Of a stretch of DNA of 64,000 nucleotides, positions 1 through 8,207 are shown one piece after another. Position 1 is the first letter of the stretch. The number at the start of each line of letters is the position of its first letter. Under the pieces are notes generated by a model. It had not been told where the DNA came from. It saw only the letters and a program-made list of their open reading frames with translations, and made no database searches. A program made the translations under genes and the position numbers. The stretch spans positions 1-64,000 of the forward strand of contig NZ_VCRA01000029.1 in NCBI RefSeq assembly GCF_005938385.1, in the 5' to 3' direction. Source of the stretch: Paenibacillus mesophilus. GTDB taxonomy: Bacteria > Bacillota > Bacilli > Paenibacillales > NBRC-103111.

Positions 1-42
1 ACTGTGACTGATTCGTTCGATCTCTTCCGGACTCATTTTCAT
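1..42 (-). CDS. N-terminus of an unidentified protein (partial)
   Basis: The first 14 codons of a minus-strand gene that runs off the window edge; they read MKMSPEEIERISHS. A good ribosome binding site (AAAGGGGACC on the minus strand) sits a few bases before the ATG at 42-40. The sequence is too short to assign a family. The call rests only on the start codon, its binding site and an open frame to the edge. Confidence 0.4.
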   Translation of the reverse strand, partial: MKMSPEEIERISHS

Positions 43-327
43 CAGTGGTCCCCTTTTCCATTTGAACTCGGTTACCCATTATTAACCAAGTTTTCTACGT
101 TTGAAAAGGGGGGACCTAAGTAGTAACTCATTTGTACCTTATCTCTAGGAACCTTTTATCTTGAAACCATAGAGTGAATTCAGTATGCTGAAACCGTCAG
201 GAACATTATCAAGCTTGCGCAAGCCGGATCACTACTCCATCTCACTGCCTGTACCCCGCATTGAATCCGGCCGGGGCAATGCAACGAAGCAATCTTACGT
301 ACGCGAACTTATAATGGAGGCTGCTGC

Positions 328-1119
328 ATGGAACGACTAATGGATGTCATTTATAGCGGGCAAGATACCGAGCAACGCAAAATGGACGTGTTCCTCCCGG
401 GCGACAACGCCAATGGGGTCGGACTTCTGTTTATCCACGGGGGAGGCTGGCACGGCGGCAACCGGACCGCTTGGCATCCCGTCGCCGAATATTTCTGCGC
501 GAAAGGCTATTCGTGCGCTTCGACCGGCTACCGTCTGGCGCCCGATTGGACATACCCGTCCCCGGTCGAGGACGTTCGGCTGGCGATGTCCTTTTTCCTG
601 GAAAACGCCGTGCGGTTCCGCTTCGACGCAGGCCGGACCGCCATTCTCGGTTCCTCGGCAGGCGGCCATCTTACGGCAATGCTCGCGACGATCGCAGCCG
701 ATGACGACCTCGGGTTTACGCCGGAGGTGCGGATCAGGGAGACGAAGCCGCAAGCGGTTGTGCTTTATTGCGCGGCGACGAATCTTCATCCGGAGGACAA
801 TCTGGACCGGTTAAATCCGTCAATCGCGAAGCTGCTGGGGAAAACCGGTCCGGATGCGGAGCCGTTCTACCGCGAGGCGTCGCCGGTCGACCGGATCGAC
901 GGCAGCGAGCCTGTGACATTGCTCATACATGGCGATGCCGACGAGGTCATTCCGGTCGAGCATTCCAGACGCTTTCACGATAAGCTGGTGCAGTACGGCG
1001 TATCGTCCGAGCTTGTCGTATTGCCCGGCGTTCCGCATGGTTTCGGCTACGGAGTGAAAACCCAGGCACAGCTGGATTCGTTGAGTGCCATCGAAGCTTT
1101 TTTGGCCAAAGTGTTTTAG
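328..1119 (+). CDS. alpha/beta-hydrolase, esterase/lipase family
   Basis: A 263-residue soluble hydrolase of the acetyl-esterase/hormone-sensitive-lipase type. The oxyanion-hole motif HGGGW is at residues 37-41 and the nucleophile elbow GSSAG is centred on Ser110. The likely acid is the Asp in GDADEVIP near residue 205, and the catalytic His is in VPHGFG near residue 237. It should hydrolyse carboxylic esters such as acetylated sugars; the substrate is not readable. The ATG follows GGAGG at a 7-base spacing. No signal peptide, so probably cytoplasmic. A DUF6884 gene starts 5 bases downstream, and the pair is probably co-transcribed. Confidence 0.85.
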   Translation: MERLMDVIYSGQDTEQRKMDVFLPGDNANGVGLLFIHGGGWHGGNRTAWHPVAEYFCAKGYSCASTGYRLAPDWTYPSPVEDVRLAMSFFLENAVRFRFDAGRTAILGSSAGGHLTAMLATIAADDDLGFTPEVRIRETKPQAVVLYCAATNLHPEDNLDRLNPSIAKLLGKTGPDAEPFYREASPVDRIDGSEPVTLLIHGDADEVIPVEHSRRFHDKLVQYGVSSELVVLPGVPHGFGYGVKTQAQLDSLSAIEAFLAKVF

Positions 1120-1124
1120 CGATT

Positions 1125-1577
1125 ATGTCTACTTTATGTATCCTTCCATGCGGTGCCAAAAAAATATGGGACCGTGTTCCGGATGCGGGACCGACGGCTG
1201 CGCGGTACGCTTATGCGGGGGCTTTTCACAAAGCTTGCCAAGCGTACGCCGAAGCGTTCTCCGACCGATGGGTCATCATTTCGGCCAAGCATGGATTTCT
1301 GCTGCCGGAGGACATCGTGCCAGACAACTATGACTTGGGCTTTCAGCATAAAGGCAAAGGTATCGTGTCTTGCGAGCGGCTGAAGCGGCAGATCGCCGAT
1401 AAGGGGCTTGACGATTATACCGAAGTCATCGTCCTCGGCGGGAAAAAGATCGTTAAGGTGTTGTCCGAAGTGTTGGACCCGGCCTGTAAGCTGAGCCGCC
1501 CGCTCGGCGACTGCAAAGGCATCGGGTATATGCTGCAGAAGCTGAACCGGGCCGTGGAGCTTGGGAAGCCCGATTAG
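1125..1577 (+). CDS. DUF6884-type protein
   Basis: A 150-residue protein that begins STLCILPCGAKKIWD, the typical opening of the DUF6884 family, followed by ISAKHGFLLPEDIV and a C-terminal VLGGKKIVKVL segment. The family is small and cytoplasmic. Members occur on chromosomes and mobile elements without a firmly established function; I do not assign one. The gene starts 5 bases after the esterase stop with no obvious ribosome binding site of its own, suggesting translational coupling. A hairpin terminator follows directly. Confidence 0.7.
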   Translation: MSTLCILPCGAKKIWDRVPDAGPTAARYAYAGAFHKACQAYAEAFSDRWVIISAKHGFLLPEDIVPDNYDLGFQHKGKGIVSCERLKRQIADKGLDDYTEVIVLGGKKIVKVLSEVLDPACKLSRPLGDCKGIGYMLQKLNRAVELGKPD

Positions 1578-1582
1578 AAGCG

Positions 1583-1624
1583 CTCGCGACGAACGATGCA
1601 TTCATTCGTTGCGGGCTTTTTTTC
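1583..1624 (+). terminator. Rho-independent terminator
   Basis: An imperfect stem (gcgacgaacga against tcattcgttgc, with a wobble and one mismatch) is followed by gggc and a run of seven T. It ends the esterase/DUF6884 transcript. Confidence 0.75.
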
Positions 1625-1765
1625 TGTGTATGCATACGGCGCACCGGTGAACATTGTATGAAATTTACGGATGGGGTGTTTTTCCGCGACTATTTTAAGG
1701 TTGTATTAAGGTTGATGGAGTAATATACCGCGATGAAGGTTTTCTGAGAATAGGGGGAGTCGGCT

Positions 1766-3658
1766 ATGGGGAACGACCGGACCGCGCCGTTCTTGTGGAA
1801 AAGCCTGTTTTTTCGCATAACCGTTTTCATCTGGGTCAAGCTGATTGTGCTGAGAGTGTTCATCTATCATAAAATCGACTGGAGCGGAGTCGCACTCGAC
1901 CTTGCGTCGGTCGTGGCGGCCGCCGGGCTGATCGAGCTGTTCGTGCCGGGGAAGCTGAAGAGAGCCGCCTTCTGGAGCTTGAACGTGATCGCTTCGCTTA
2001 TTTTGTTCGCGGCCACGCTGTACTACACCCATTTCGGTTCGATCGTGACCTACACTTCGCTGTATGGACTGAAGCAGGTGCTGCAAGTATCGAACAGCGT
2101 GAAGCGGGCGATGCACCCGGAAACTTATATTTTTTTCACCGATCTCGCGGCAGCCGCTCTGTTATGGTTCGTCTGGAGACGGCGCAGCATCAAGGTGTGG
2201 AGCGCATTTCCGCTTCGGAAGGCGTCCATGGCCGCTGTCGTAGCCTTAGCTTTGACCGTATCGGCCTTGTCGATCCGCGCCGAGGGCAAAGTGCGCAACG
2301 AACTCATACGGGCCGAGAAGCTCGGATTTTTCAACTATCAAAGCTCCTTCGTATTGGAAGCTTGGGAGAACAGCCGAGAGACGAAGTTTACGGACACGCA
2401 GCAGGCGTCCTCGATCATTCAAGCGGTACAATCCAAATTTCCTTATAAACGGGATGACGGCGAGGAGCAGCCGAAGCTGTTCGGAACGCAGCAGGGCAAA
2501 AACCTGATCGTCGTACAGGTGGAGTCGCTTCAGGATTTCACGATCGGCTATACGGTCGAAGGACGGCCCTTGACGCCGGTGCTGAACGAGCTCGCGGGCA
2601 GCAGCTACTATTTCACGAACGTGTTCCAGCAGATCGGCCAAGGCAATACGTCCGACGCCGAGTTCATGTTCAATACGTCTCTGTACCCGGCCGGCAGCAT
2701 CCCGATGTCCACCGGCTTCGGCAACCGCGAGCTGCCCGGCCTGCCCAAGCTGCTTAAAGCCGAAGGATATGAATCGGTGACGTTTCACGTAAACGACGTC
2801 GGGTTCTGGGACCGCGATAAAATGTATCCGGCGCTCGGGTTCGACCGTTACTTCGATAAGCCGTACTTCAATAACGACGAATTCAACGCATTCGGGGCAT
2901 CGGACGAGCAGCTGTACCGGACGGGCATTCAGCAGCTGACGGCGCTCGCCGCCAAAGGGACGCCATTCTATGCGCAGTTCGTTACCGCCTCGAGCCACCA
3001 TCCGTTCGTCATTCCCGATGAGAGGAAGCATATCCGGCTCACTTCCGACAAGTACAAGGACACGCAGGTCGGGGAATATTTGGAGTCGGTCAATTACGCG
3101 GATTATGCGCTCGGAACGTTTATCGGGCAGCTGAAGGCAAACGGCCTGTGGGATAGCTCGATCGTAGTCGTGTACGGCGACCATTCGGGCTTGAAGCCGC
3201 AGTATAACGACCCTGACGAGGTGACGCGGCTGCTCGGCATCCCGTATCACGAGTACGTTACCCGGTTCAACGTGCCGTTCATCGTACATGTTCCCGGGCA
3301 GACGGAAGGCGAGACGGTCCGGCAAGTCGGCGGCCAGCTGGATATGATGCCGACCGTTGCGAACCTTCTCGGCATTTCTTTCGCGGACTCCGGGTACGTC
3401 CACTTTGGCCGCGATTTGATGAACACCGACCGCAACGTATTCGGCATCCGCTATTATTTGCCTACCGGATCGTTCGTCAACAACGACGTTTTGTTTATCC
3501 CGGGGGAAGGCTTCGCGGACGGCAAAGCCGTATCGCTGACGACTTTGGAGCCGGTCGCCGATTTCAACAAATACAAAAAAGATTACTACTATGCAATGGC
3601 GCTTATGAAATTATCCGACGAGTATATGAAAGTATTGCCCAAACGGGTGATGGAGTAG
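1766..3658 (+). CDS. LTA synthase family membrane sulfatase
   Basis: A 630-residue protein of the LtaS/YfnI/YqgS family. Hydrophobic N-terminal segments (about residues 12-35, 42-60, 70-90, 122-138, 152-170) anchor an extracellular sulfatase-type domain. That domain starts near residue 245 with LIVVQVESLQ (metal-binding Glu253) and GQGNTSDAEF, in which Thr295 matches the catalytic threonine. A later VVYGDHSG supplies Asp-His metal ligands. LtaS enzymes transfer glycerophosphate from phosphatidylglycerol to build lipoteichoic acid. Whether this copy is a synthase, primase or another phosphoglycerol transferase cannot be decided. AGGGGGAG lies 6 bases before the ATG. It is monocistronic, with a strong terminator downstream. 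Confidence 0.88.
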   Translation: MGNDRTAPFLWKSLFFRITVFIWVKLIVLRVFIYHKIDWSGVALDLASVVAAAGLIELFVPGKLKRAAFWSLNVIASLILFAATLYYTHFGSIVTYTSLYGLKQVLQVSNSVKRAMHPETYIFFTDLAAAALLWFVWRRRSIKVWSAFPLRKASMAAVVALALTVSALSIRAEGKVRNELIRAEKLGFFNYQSSFVLEAWENSRETKFTDTQQASSIIQAVQSKFPYKRDDGEEQPKLFGTQQGKNLIVVQVESLQDFTIGYTVEGRPLTPVLNELAGSSYYFTNVFQQIGQGNTSDAEFMFNTSLYPAGSIPMSTGFGNRELPGLPKLLKAEGYESVTFHVNDVGFWDRDKMYPALGFDRYFDKPYFNNDEFNAFGASDEQLYRTGIQQLTALAAKGTPFYAQFVTASSHHPFVIPDERKHIRLTSDKYKDTQVGEYLESVNYADYALGTFIGQLKANGLWDSSIVVVYGDHSGLKPQYNDPDEVTRLLGIPYHEYVTRFNVPFIVHVPGQTEGETVRQVGGQLDMMPTVANLLGISFADSGYVHFGRDLMNTDRNVFGIRYYLPTGSFVNNDVLFIPGEGFADGKAVSLTTLEPVADFNKYKKDYYYAMALMKLSDEYMKVLPKRVME

Positions 3659-3678
3659 GGTTGCCACTGCTTACGCCA

Positions 3679-3722
3679 AAAGGCCGGTCCATGTCTTAGA
3701 AGAGACACGGGCCGGCCTTTAT
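3679..3722. terminator. Bidirectional terminator
   Basis: Long hairpin aaaggccggtcc...gggccggccttt with an inner atgtct/agacac pairing, between the convergent sulfatase gene and the minus-strand gene at 3722. The A-run on one side and T-run on the other suit both directions. Confidence 0.8.
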
Positions 3723-4027
3723 TAATCCTCCAGCCGGAACCGTTTCAGATGGTCCCACAGCTTCTCGCGACGCAAAATCTCCACCTGCTTGCGGCCCATC
3801 AGATCGAAGTGGGGGAACGGCGGACGGTTGTGAATATAACGGGGGTTCAAGCCATGGGATGAGCACCAGGCGGACAAATGCTCCAGATCGGCGCAGCCTA
3901 CCTTCGTTACCGTACGGAAGTCCGGGAAGCGGGCATCGAGCCAATAATGAGTCAAATAGGCGATCTCGCCGCGGGTTACGGCTTCCTTCCACCGGTTCAG
4001 CTCGCCGCGGTTAATGCCGAAAGCCAT
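3722..4027 (-). CDS. conserved Bacillales-type hypothetical protein
   Basis: A 101-residue protein starting MAFGINRGELNRWKEAV. I chose the ATG at 4027 because AAGGAGG precedes it at the right distance; an upstream in-frame ATG at 4090 has none. Conserved-looking blocks are THYWLDARFPD, VTKVGCADLE and PPFPHFDLMGR. There is no signal peptide or membrane segment. I recall similar short proteins in Bacillales but know no function. It is convergent with the sulfatase gene. A hairpin terminator lies between it and the reductase gene and would act on transcripts running rightwards-to-leftwards only after the latter's own end at 4170. Confidence 0.65.
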   Translation of the reverse strand: MAFGINRGELNRWKEAVTRGEIAYLTHYWLDARFPDFRTVTKVGCADLEHLSAWCSSHGLNPRYIHNRPPFPHFDLMGRKQVEILRREKLWDHLKRFRLED

Positions 4028-4110
4028 CTCTTTCGCCTCCTTGACGGTCCTTCCCCATGAGGGATGGCAATAATTATAGCAAATCGGCAAGACGATTTCA
4101 TAACGAGCCG

Positions 4111-4162
4111 TGAAAAAAAAGAACCTCCGTTTCCGCAGCCGATGCGGTCGGGAGGTTCTTTG
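4111..4162 (-). terminator. Rho-independent terminator of the reductase gene
   Basis: On the minus strand AAAGAACCTCC...GGAGGTTCTTT forms a strong stem followed by eight T (plus-strand A-run 4113-4120), just past the reductase stop codon. Confidence 0.88.
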
Positions 4163-4169
4163 CGTACGT

Positions 4170-5108
4170 TTACTTCAATATCGTCTCGATTCGTTCGATC
4201 ACTTCCGCGGACAGCCCGACACCGGACGCCTTGGCGTTCTCGTCCACTTGAGCCGGCCGGCTTGCGCCTACAAGCGCGCTTGCCACGTTCGGCTGACGCA
4301 AAATCCAGGCGATGGCCAGCTGGCCTACCGATATGCCCAGTTCCTCCGCGATCGCGGCGAGCTGAACGACCTTCGCGATTTTCTCTTCCGTAATCCCTTT
4401 GCGCATGTTTTCCAGCTTGCCTGCGCGGCTGTCGGCCGGAATGTCGCTTGCGGACTTGTATTTGCCCGTCAGCAAGCCTTGGGCCAGCGGCGAGAATACG
4501 ACTTGTCCGATGCCGTTCTGCGTGCCGAACGGGATCACTTCTTTCTCGATGTAACGGTTGAACATATTGTATACCGGCTGGTTGACGACGATGCGGTCGA
4601 GCAAGTAACGGTCGGCGGTTCCGAGCGCCTGGGCCATCTGGGCGGCGGTCCATTCGCTGACGCCGGCATAGAGCACTTTGCCTTGTCTGACGAAGTCGTC
4701 GATCGTGCGCAGCGTTTCCTCGACCGGCGTCTCCGGATCGAAGCGGTGGCAGTAGTAAATGTCCACATAGTCCGTACCGAGCCGCTTCAAGCTTGCATGC
4801 AGCTGCTCGAAGACGTGCTTGCGCGATAAGCCGCGGTCGTTGGGGCCGTCGCCCATCGGCCAAAATACTTTGGTCGCGAGCACGTAGGACTCGCGGGCGT
4901 ATTCCTTCAACGTTTCGCCTACGACGATCTCGGCTGCTCCGCGCTCATATACGTTGGCGGTATCGAAAAAGTTGATGCCCAAGTCGTAAGCCCGGCGAAT
5001 CGAATTGACCGCGTTCTCGCGCTCGACATAGCCTCCGTAGGTGAGCCAGCTGCCGAGGCTGATTTCGCTTACTTTGAGACCGGTATTTGCCAATTTGCGG
5101 TATTTCAT
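4170..5108 (-). CDS. aldo/keto reductase
   Basis: A 312-residue NAD(P)H-dependent aldo/keto reductase resembling the potassium-channel-beta/YghZ-like group. The catalytic tetrad is visible: Asp in FFDTANVYE, Tyr of that same motif, Lys in VLATKVFWP and His in YYCHRFDPE. A C-terminal VGASRPAQVDENA matches the cofactor-phosphate-binding segment. It probably reduces aldehydes or ketones in the cytoplasm. AAAGGAG lies 9 bases before the ATG. It diverges from the HxlR gene at 5296, with overlapping promoters, which suggests that HxlR controls it. Confidence 0.93.
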   Translation of the reverse strand: MKYRKLANTGLKVSEISLGSWLTYGGYVERENAVNSIRRAYDLGINFFDTANVYERGAAEIVVGETLKEYARESYVLATKVFWPMGDGPNDRGLSRKHVFEQLHASLKRLGTDYVDIYYCHRFDPETPVEETLRTIDDFVRQGKVLYAGVSEWTAAQMAQALGTADRYLLDRIVVNQPVYNMFNRYIEKEVIPFGTQNGIGQVVFSPLAQGLLTGKYKSASDIPADSRAGKLENMRKGITEEKIAKVVQLAAIAEELGISVGQLAIAWILRQPNVASALVGASRPAQVDENAKASGVGLSAEVIERIETILK

Positions 5109-5180
5109 TTCGTACCACTCCTTTTCGCTCCGATATGGCGGGACATTTCTTGATAAAACTTTATGAGTCTTCCCTTTTCT

Positions 5181-5209
5181 ATTATAAAAAAAGCTGGTAC
5201 ACTTTTGAA
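5181..5209 (-). promoter_or_regulatory. Promoter of the aldo/keto reductase
   Basis: On the minus strand TTCAAA (5209-5204), 17 bases, then a perfect TATAAT (5186-5181). Its -35 box overlaps the -35 box of the divergent HxlR promoter. Confidence 0.65.
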
Positions 5210-5264
5210 AGTAGTAAAATCCGATTGATATAATTACGAATAGCCAAGTTACTAAACATAACTT
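5205..5264 (+). promoter_or_regulatory. HxlR promoter and candidate operator
   Basis: TTGAAA (5205-5210), 18 bases, TATAAT (5229-5234). Just downstream, AAGTTA-N7-TAACTT (5246-5264) is a perfect inverted repeat, a plausible autoregulatory HxlR site. Confidence 0.6.
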
Positions 5265-5295
5265 AACTAACTATATAAAAGTAGGAGGCCATAAC

Positions 5296-5712
5296 GTGAC
5301 CAAATCGCTGAAGCCATTGGAGCAAGTGCTGGAATATCCCGCCGGGAAACGGCCGGATGAAGGAAACGGGAGCAAGCAGGGGGCGCATGCCGATCAAGCG
5401 GCCAAGGAACCGGCCTGCATCCCGTGCTCGATCGAGAAGACGCTTGACGTGATAGGCGGGAAGTGGGCGTTTCTGGTGCTGCGGGAGCTGTTCGGCGGCA
5501 CGAAGCGGTTCGGAGAGCTGCAGCGGAGTATTCACAACATCAGTCCGACCGCGCTGACGAATACGCTTCGTCATATGGAGGAGAAAGGAGTGCTCGAGCG
5601 GCGCGTCTACCCTACGGTGCCGGTGACTGTGGAATACACGCTCACTCCGAAGGGCGAGGATCTGCATCCGATCATCAAAGGAATGAAGCTTTGGGCGGCG
5701 AAATGGGCGTGA
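5296..5712 (+). CDS. HxlR-family transcriptional regulator
   Basis: A 138-residue winged-helix regulator. The HxlR core begins at CIPCSIEKTLDVIGGKW (Cys41 and Cys44) and runs through LRELFGGTKRFGELQ and the recognition-helix region ISPTALTNTLRHMEE. Cysteines just before the HTH are typical of thiol- or electrophile-sensing HxlR proteins; the sensing role here is inferred. About 40 N-terminal residues, charged and low in complexity, are extra compared with the usual 100-120-residue family size. The start is GTG, with TAGGAGG 8 bases upstream. It is divergent from the aldo/keto reductase. Confidence 0.9.
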   Translation: MTKSLKPLEQVLEYPAGKRPDEGNGSKQGAHADQAAKEPACIPCSIEKTLDVIGGKWAFLVLRELFGGTKRFGELQRSIHNISPTALTNTLRHMEEKGVLERRVYPTVPVTVEYTLTPKGEDLHPIIKGMKLWAAKWA

Positions 5713-5768
5713 TCCTGCACGGTGATGCTTAGCCCCGCCTCCGCCCCCCGATTGTACGAACGAAAGTC

Positions 5769-6647
5769 TTACTCTCGCAGCCCATTGCGGATCGTGTCGT
5801 TCTTGAACTGCATCGGGCTCATTCCCGTCGACTCCTTGAACACTTTGCCGAAATAGTGGACGTTGCAGAAGCCGGTTTTCTCGGCGATTTCCGTAATCGT
5901 ATGTTGGCCGGCGACGAGCATTTGCTTGGCCATATTGATCCGGGTCGCCGTCAAAAAGTCGGTAAAGGTGAGGCCGGTCATCTTTTTAAACGACCTGCTG
6001 AAATGCGACGGGCTCATCTTCGCGACCCGGCTTATTTCCGTAATCGAGAGCCGCTCCGCAAATTTTTCCTCGATATATTCCAGTGCAGGCCGCAGCATGT
6101 TGAAATCGGTGCCGATCGGAAGCGAATGACGCTTATAGTGGCGAAGCATAGCCGTAACAACGCGGTAAATGCACGATTTGATCACCATCTCGTAGCCGAT
6201 GTCTCTCGCGGCATATTCGCGGTCGGCGGTGACGATGCAGTCGTTCAGCTCCTGCCAGAGCGGATGCGAGGCGCTTATCAAGCTTTGGTTGCGGCAAGTA
6301 TGGACGAACAAATTGTAGATCTGCCTCGTCTCGAATCCTTCCAGCAAGTTGGTGACGAATAACCGGTCGAAAATCATCCCTTTGATCCACGTCTGCCCGT
6401 CGTTGTCCGTAACTTGAACCGAATGAATCCGTCTGCTGTTCACATAAACGATGTCGCCCGCGGAAGCGTAAAACGACTGATTATCCAGCGTAACGAGCAC
6501 CCGCCCGCTGACGATTATTATAAATTCGAGATGCTCGTGCCAATGGGGCAAGACAAGGTAGCCGTTATTCGGAATAGTGACACTGCTCATTCTGAACGGA
6601 AATCGATTACCAACTGAAGGATCGTGCTTCATCTCGAGTGGGATCAT
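5769..6647 (-). CDS. AraC-family regulator with cupin sensor domain
   Basis: A 292-residue protein. The N-terminal cupin-like sugar-binding fold includes LPHWHEHLEFIIIVSGR and AGDIVYVNSRRIHSV. The C-terminal double helix-turn-helix (about residues 190-285) includes ITEISRVAKMSPSHFSRSFK and ITEIAEKTGFCNVHYFGKVFK. The domain order is that of AraC activators of carbohydrate genes. AAAGGA precedes the first ATG by about 10 bases. It diverges from the solute-binding lipoprotein at 6839 and probably controls it and the following dehydrogenase. Confidence 0.92.
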   Translation of the reverse strand: MIPLEMKHDPSVGNRFPFRMSSVTIPNNGYLVLPHWHEHLEFIIIVSGRVLVTLDNQSFYASAGDIVYVNSRRIHSVQVTDNDGQTWIKGMIFDRLFVTNLLEGFETRQIYNLFVHTCRNQSLISASHPLWQELNDCIVTADREYAARDIGYEMVIKSCIYRVVTAMLRHYKRHSLPIGTDFNMLRPALEYIEEKFAERLSITEISRVAKMSPSHFSRSFKKMTGLTFTDFLTATRINMAKQMLVAGQHTITEIAEKTGFCNVHYFGKVFKESTGMSPMQFKNDTIRNGLRE

Positions 6648-6838
6648 CCGGCATTCGTCCTTTCCGCGTCAGTCGTCTACACTTCGCTCTCATTATATCA
6701 TGTATGTCCTCGGCTATGGGAATATAGCATGAACGTGTCAATAAACAGCATCAGAATGTATAGAATGACCCTAACGATCTCTTATACGATAGTGGAGAAG
6801 GGCGTCTTCACGAATGCCGAATAAAGAGGAGGGGTTCT

Positions 6839-8170
6839 ATGTTTAAAAGAGGGGCGCTGATTGGCCTGAGCTGCATCGTTATACCCGCATTGCTCGCTTC
6901 ATGCGGAGGCTCAAGCGGCGACGAGGGAGGCAAGCCGAAGAAGGCCGATACGGCCACGGCTTCGAAATTCGATCCGACCCTGCCGCAGGAGGTTGTATTC
7001 CATACGAACAGCGGCGATTCCGAGGAAGCTTTTAACGATTTGTATGGAAACGCTTTACGGAAAAAGTTCCCGAACTGGACGATCAAATATTTCCAGTCCA
7101 AGCAGGGGCAGACGCTTCCGGATTTGCTCGCTCAAGGACAACGCATCGATATTTTGTATGCGAGCGCGCCTTATTTTTTCCAGCTGGTGACAGGGCCGGG
7201 CATGCAGCTCGATATGACGGATCTGATCAAGCTGCAGCAGGTAGATCTGAACGTGTTCGAACCGACCTTGATCGACGGGATCAAGCTGTCCGGCGACGGC
7301 AAGCTGTACGGCCTGCCGATTACGAACATGAATCAGGTGATGTTCTACAACAAAGGCATCTTCGATCAATTCGGGGTGGCGTATCCGAAGGACGGCATGA
7401 CTTGGGACGATACGCTTGAATTGGCGAAGAAAGTGACCCGCAGCGAAGGCGGCAAGCAATATCTCGGATTGGCGGCATCGCCCGCCCACATTCTGGGCTC
7501 GAACCAAATGTCTCATCCTTACACCGACAACGCCGATAAGCCGACCTTCCAGGATGACACATGGAAGAAGCTGATCCAGACGCTGTTCATCGCTCCGTCC
7601 GAGGATCAAGGCTACAAAGCGCGATCGGCGGCGCTCAAGCGGATTCCGTACCGGCTGGAGCTGACGAATACGCAGGAGCTGGCGATGTTCGTATTCAACT
7701 CGCAGTTTCCGTTCATTGTCCCGAAAGATATGGAGAAAATTCAGTGGGACTTGGTCGCCTTGCCTACGTTCAAGGAAAAGCCGAAAATCGGCTCGCAGGC
7801 GGCGCCGATCGTCATGGGCGTAACTTCGTCGGCCAAGAGCAAGGAAGCGGCGCTTGAAGCGATCAAATATTTGGTATCCGCGGAAAATCAGATGACGTAT
7901 TCCAAACAAGGAATTATGCCGGTCATAAGCGATAATGCGGTAAAAAAAGCGTACGGGCAAGACTCGGTATTCAAAGACAAAAACTGGCAAGCCGTCTTTT
8001 ACAATCAATTCGCTCCGATGGCGAAAAAATCGAAATACCAGCTGATCGTCGAGCAGAAATTTACTCCGCGCATCGTCGAGGTCGTAACCGGCCAGACCGA
8101 TTTGAACACCGCGCTGCGGTTAGCGACGGAAGAGGCGGAGAAAGCGATCGCCGAGGAAAAGAAAAAATAA
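6839..8170 (+). CDS. extracellular solute-binding lipoprotein (sugar ABC type)
   Basis: A 443-residue lipoprotein with a lipobox LLASC giving Cys22 as the lipidated residue. The mature protein is a family-1 extracellular solute-binding fold, with YNKGIFDQFGVAYPKDGMTW near the middle, a segment shared by all five such proteins in this window. It would sit on the outer face of the membrane and bind an oligosaccharide. No permease or ATPase gene accompanies it; the next gene is a Gfo/Idh/MocA dehydrogenase 37 bases downstream. AGAGGAGG precedes the ATG. Confidence 0.9.
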   Translation: MFKRGALIGLSCIVIPALLASCGGSSGDEGGKPKKADTATASKFDPTLPQEVVFHTNSGDSEEAFNDLYGNALRKKFPNWTIKYFQSKQGQTLPDLLAQGQRIDILYASAPYFFQLVTGPGMQLDMTDLIKLQQVDLNVFEPTLIDGIKLSGDGKLYGLPITNMNQVMFYNKGIFDQFGVAYPKDGMTWDDTLELAKKVTRSEGGKQYLGLAASPAHILGSNQMSHPYTDNADKPTFQDDTWKKLIQTLFIAPSEDQGYKARSAALKRIPYRLELTNTQELAMFVFNSQFPFIVPKDMEKIQWDLVALPTFKEKPKIGSQAAPIVMGVTSSAKSKEAALEAIKYLVSAENQMTYSKQGIMPVISDNAVKKAYGQDSVFKDKNWQAVFYNQFAPMAKKSKYQLIVEQKFTPRIVEVVTGQTDLNTALRLATEEAEKAIAEEKKK

Positions 8171-8207
8171 AAGGAATGGATAGAGGAGGCGAGACCGCAG
8201 CAGTGCG

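Noticed and set aside
310..315. Perfect TATAAT just before the first esterase gene
   Set aside because: It lies only about 12 bases before the ATG and overlaps the ribosome binding site, and no -35 box is found, so it is unlikely to be the promoter.
2246..3403. 385-codon minus-strand frame within the LTA-synthase-like gene
   Set aside because: Antisense shadow of an intact conserved gene; composition is Arg/His/Val-rich and there is no start signal.
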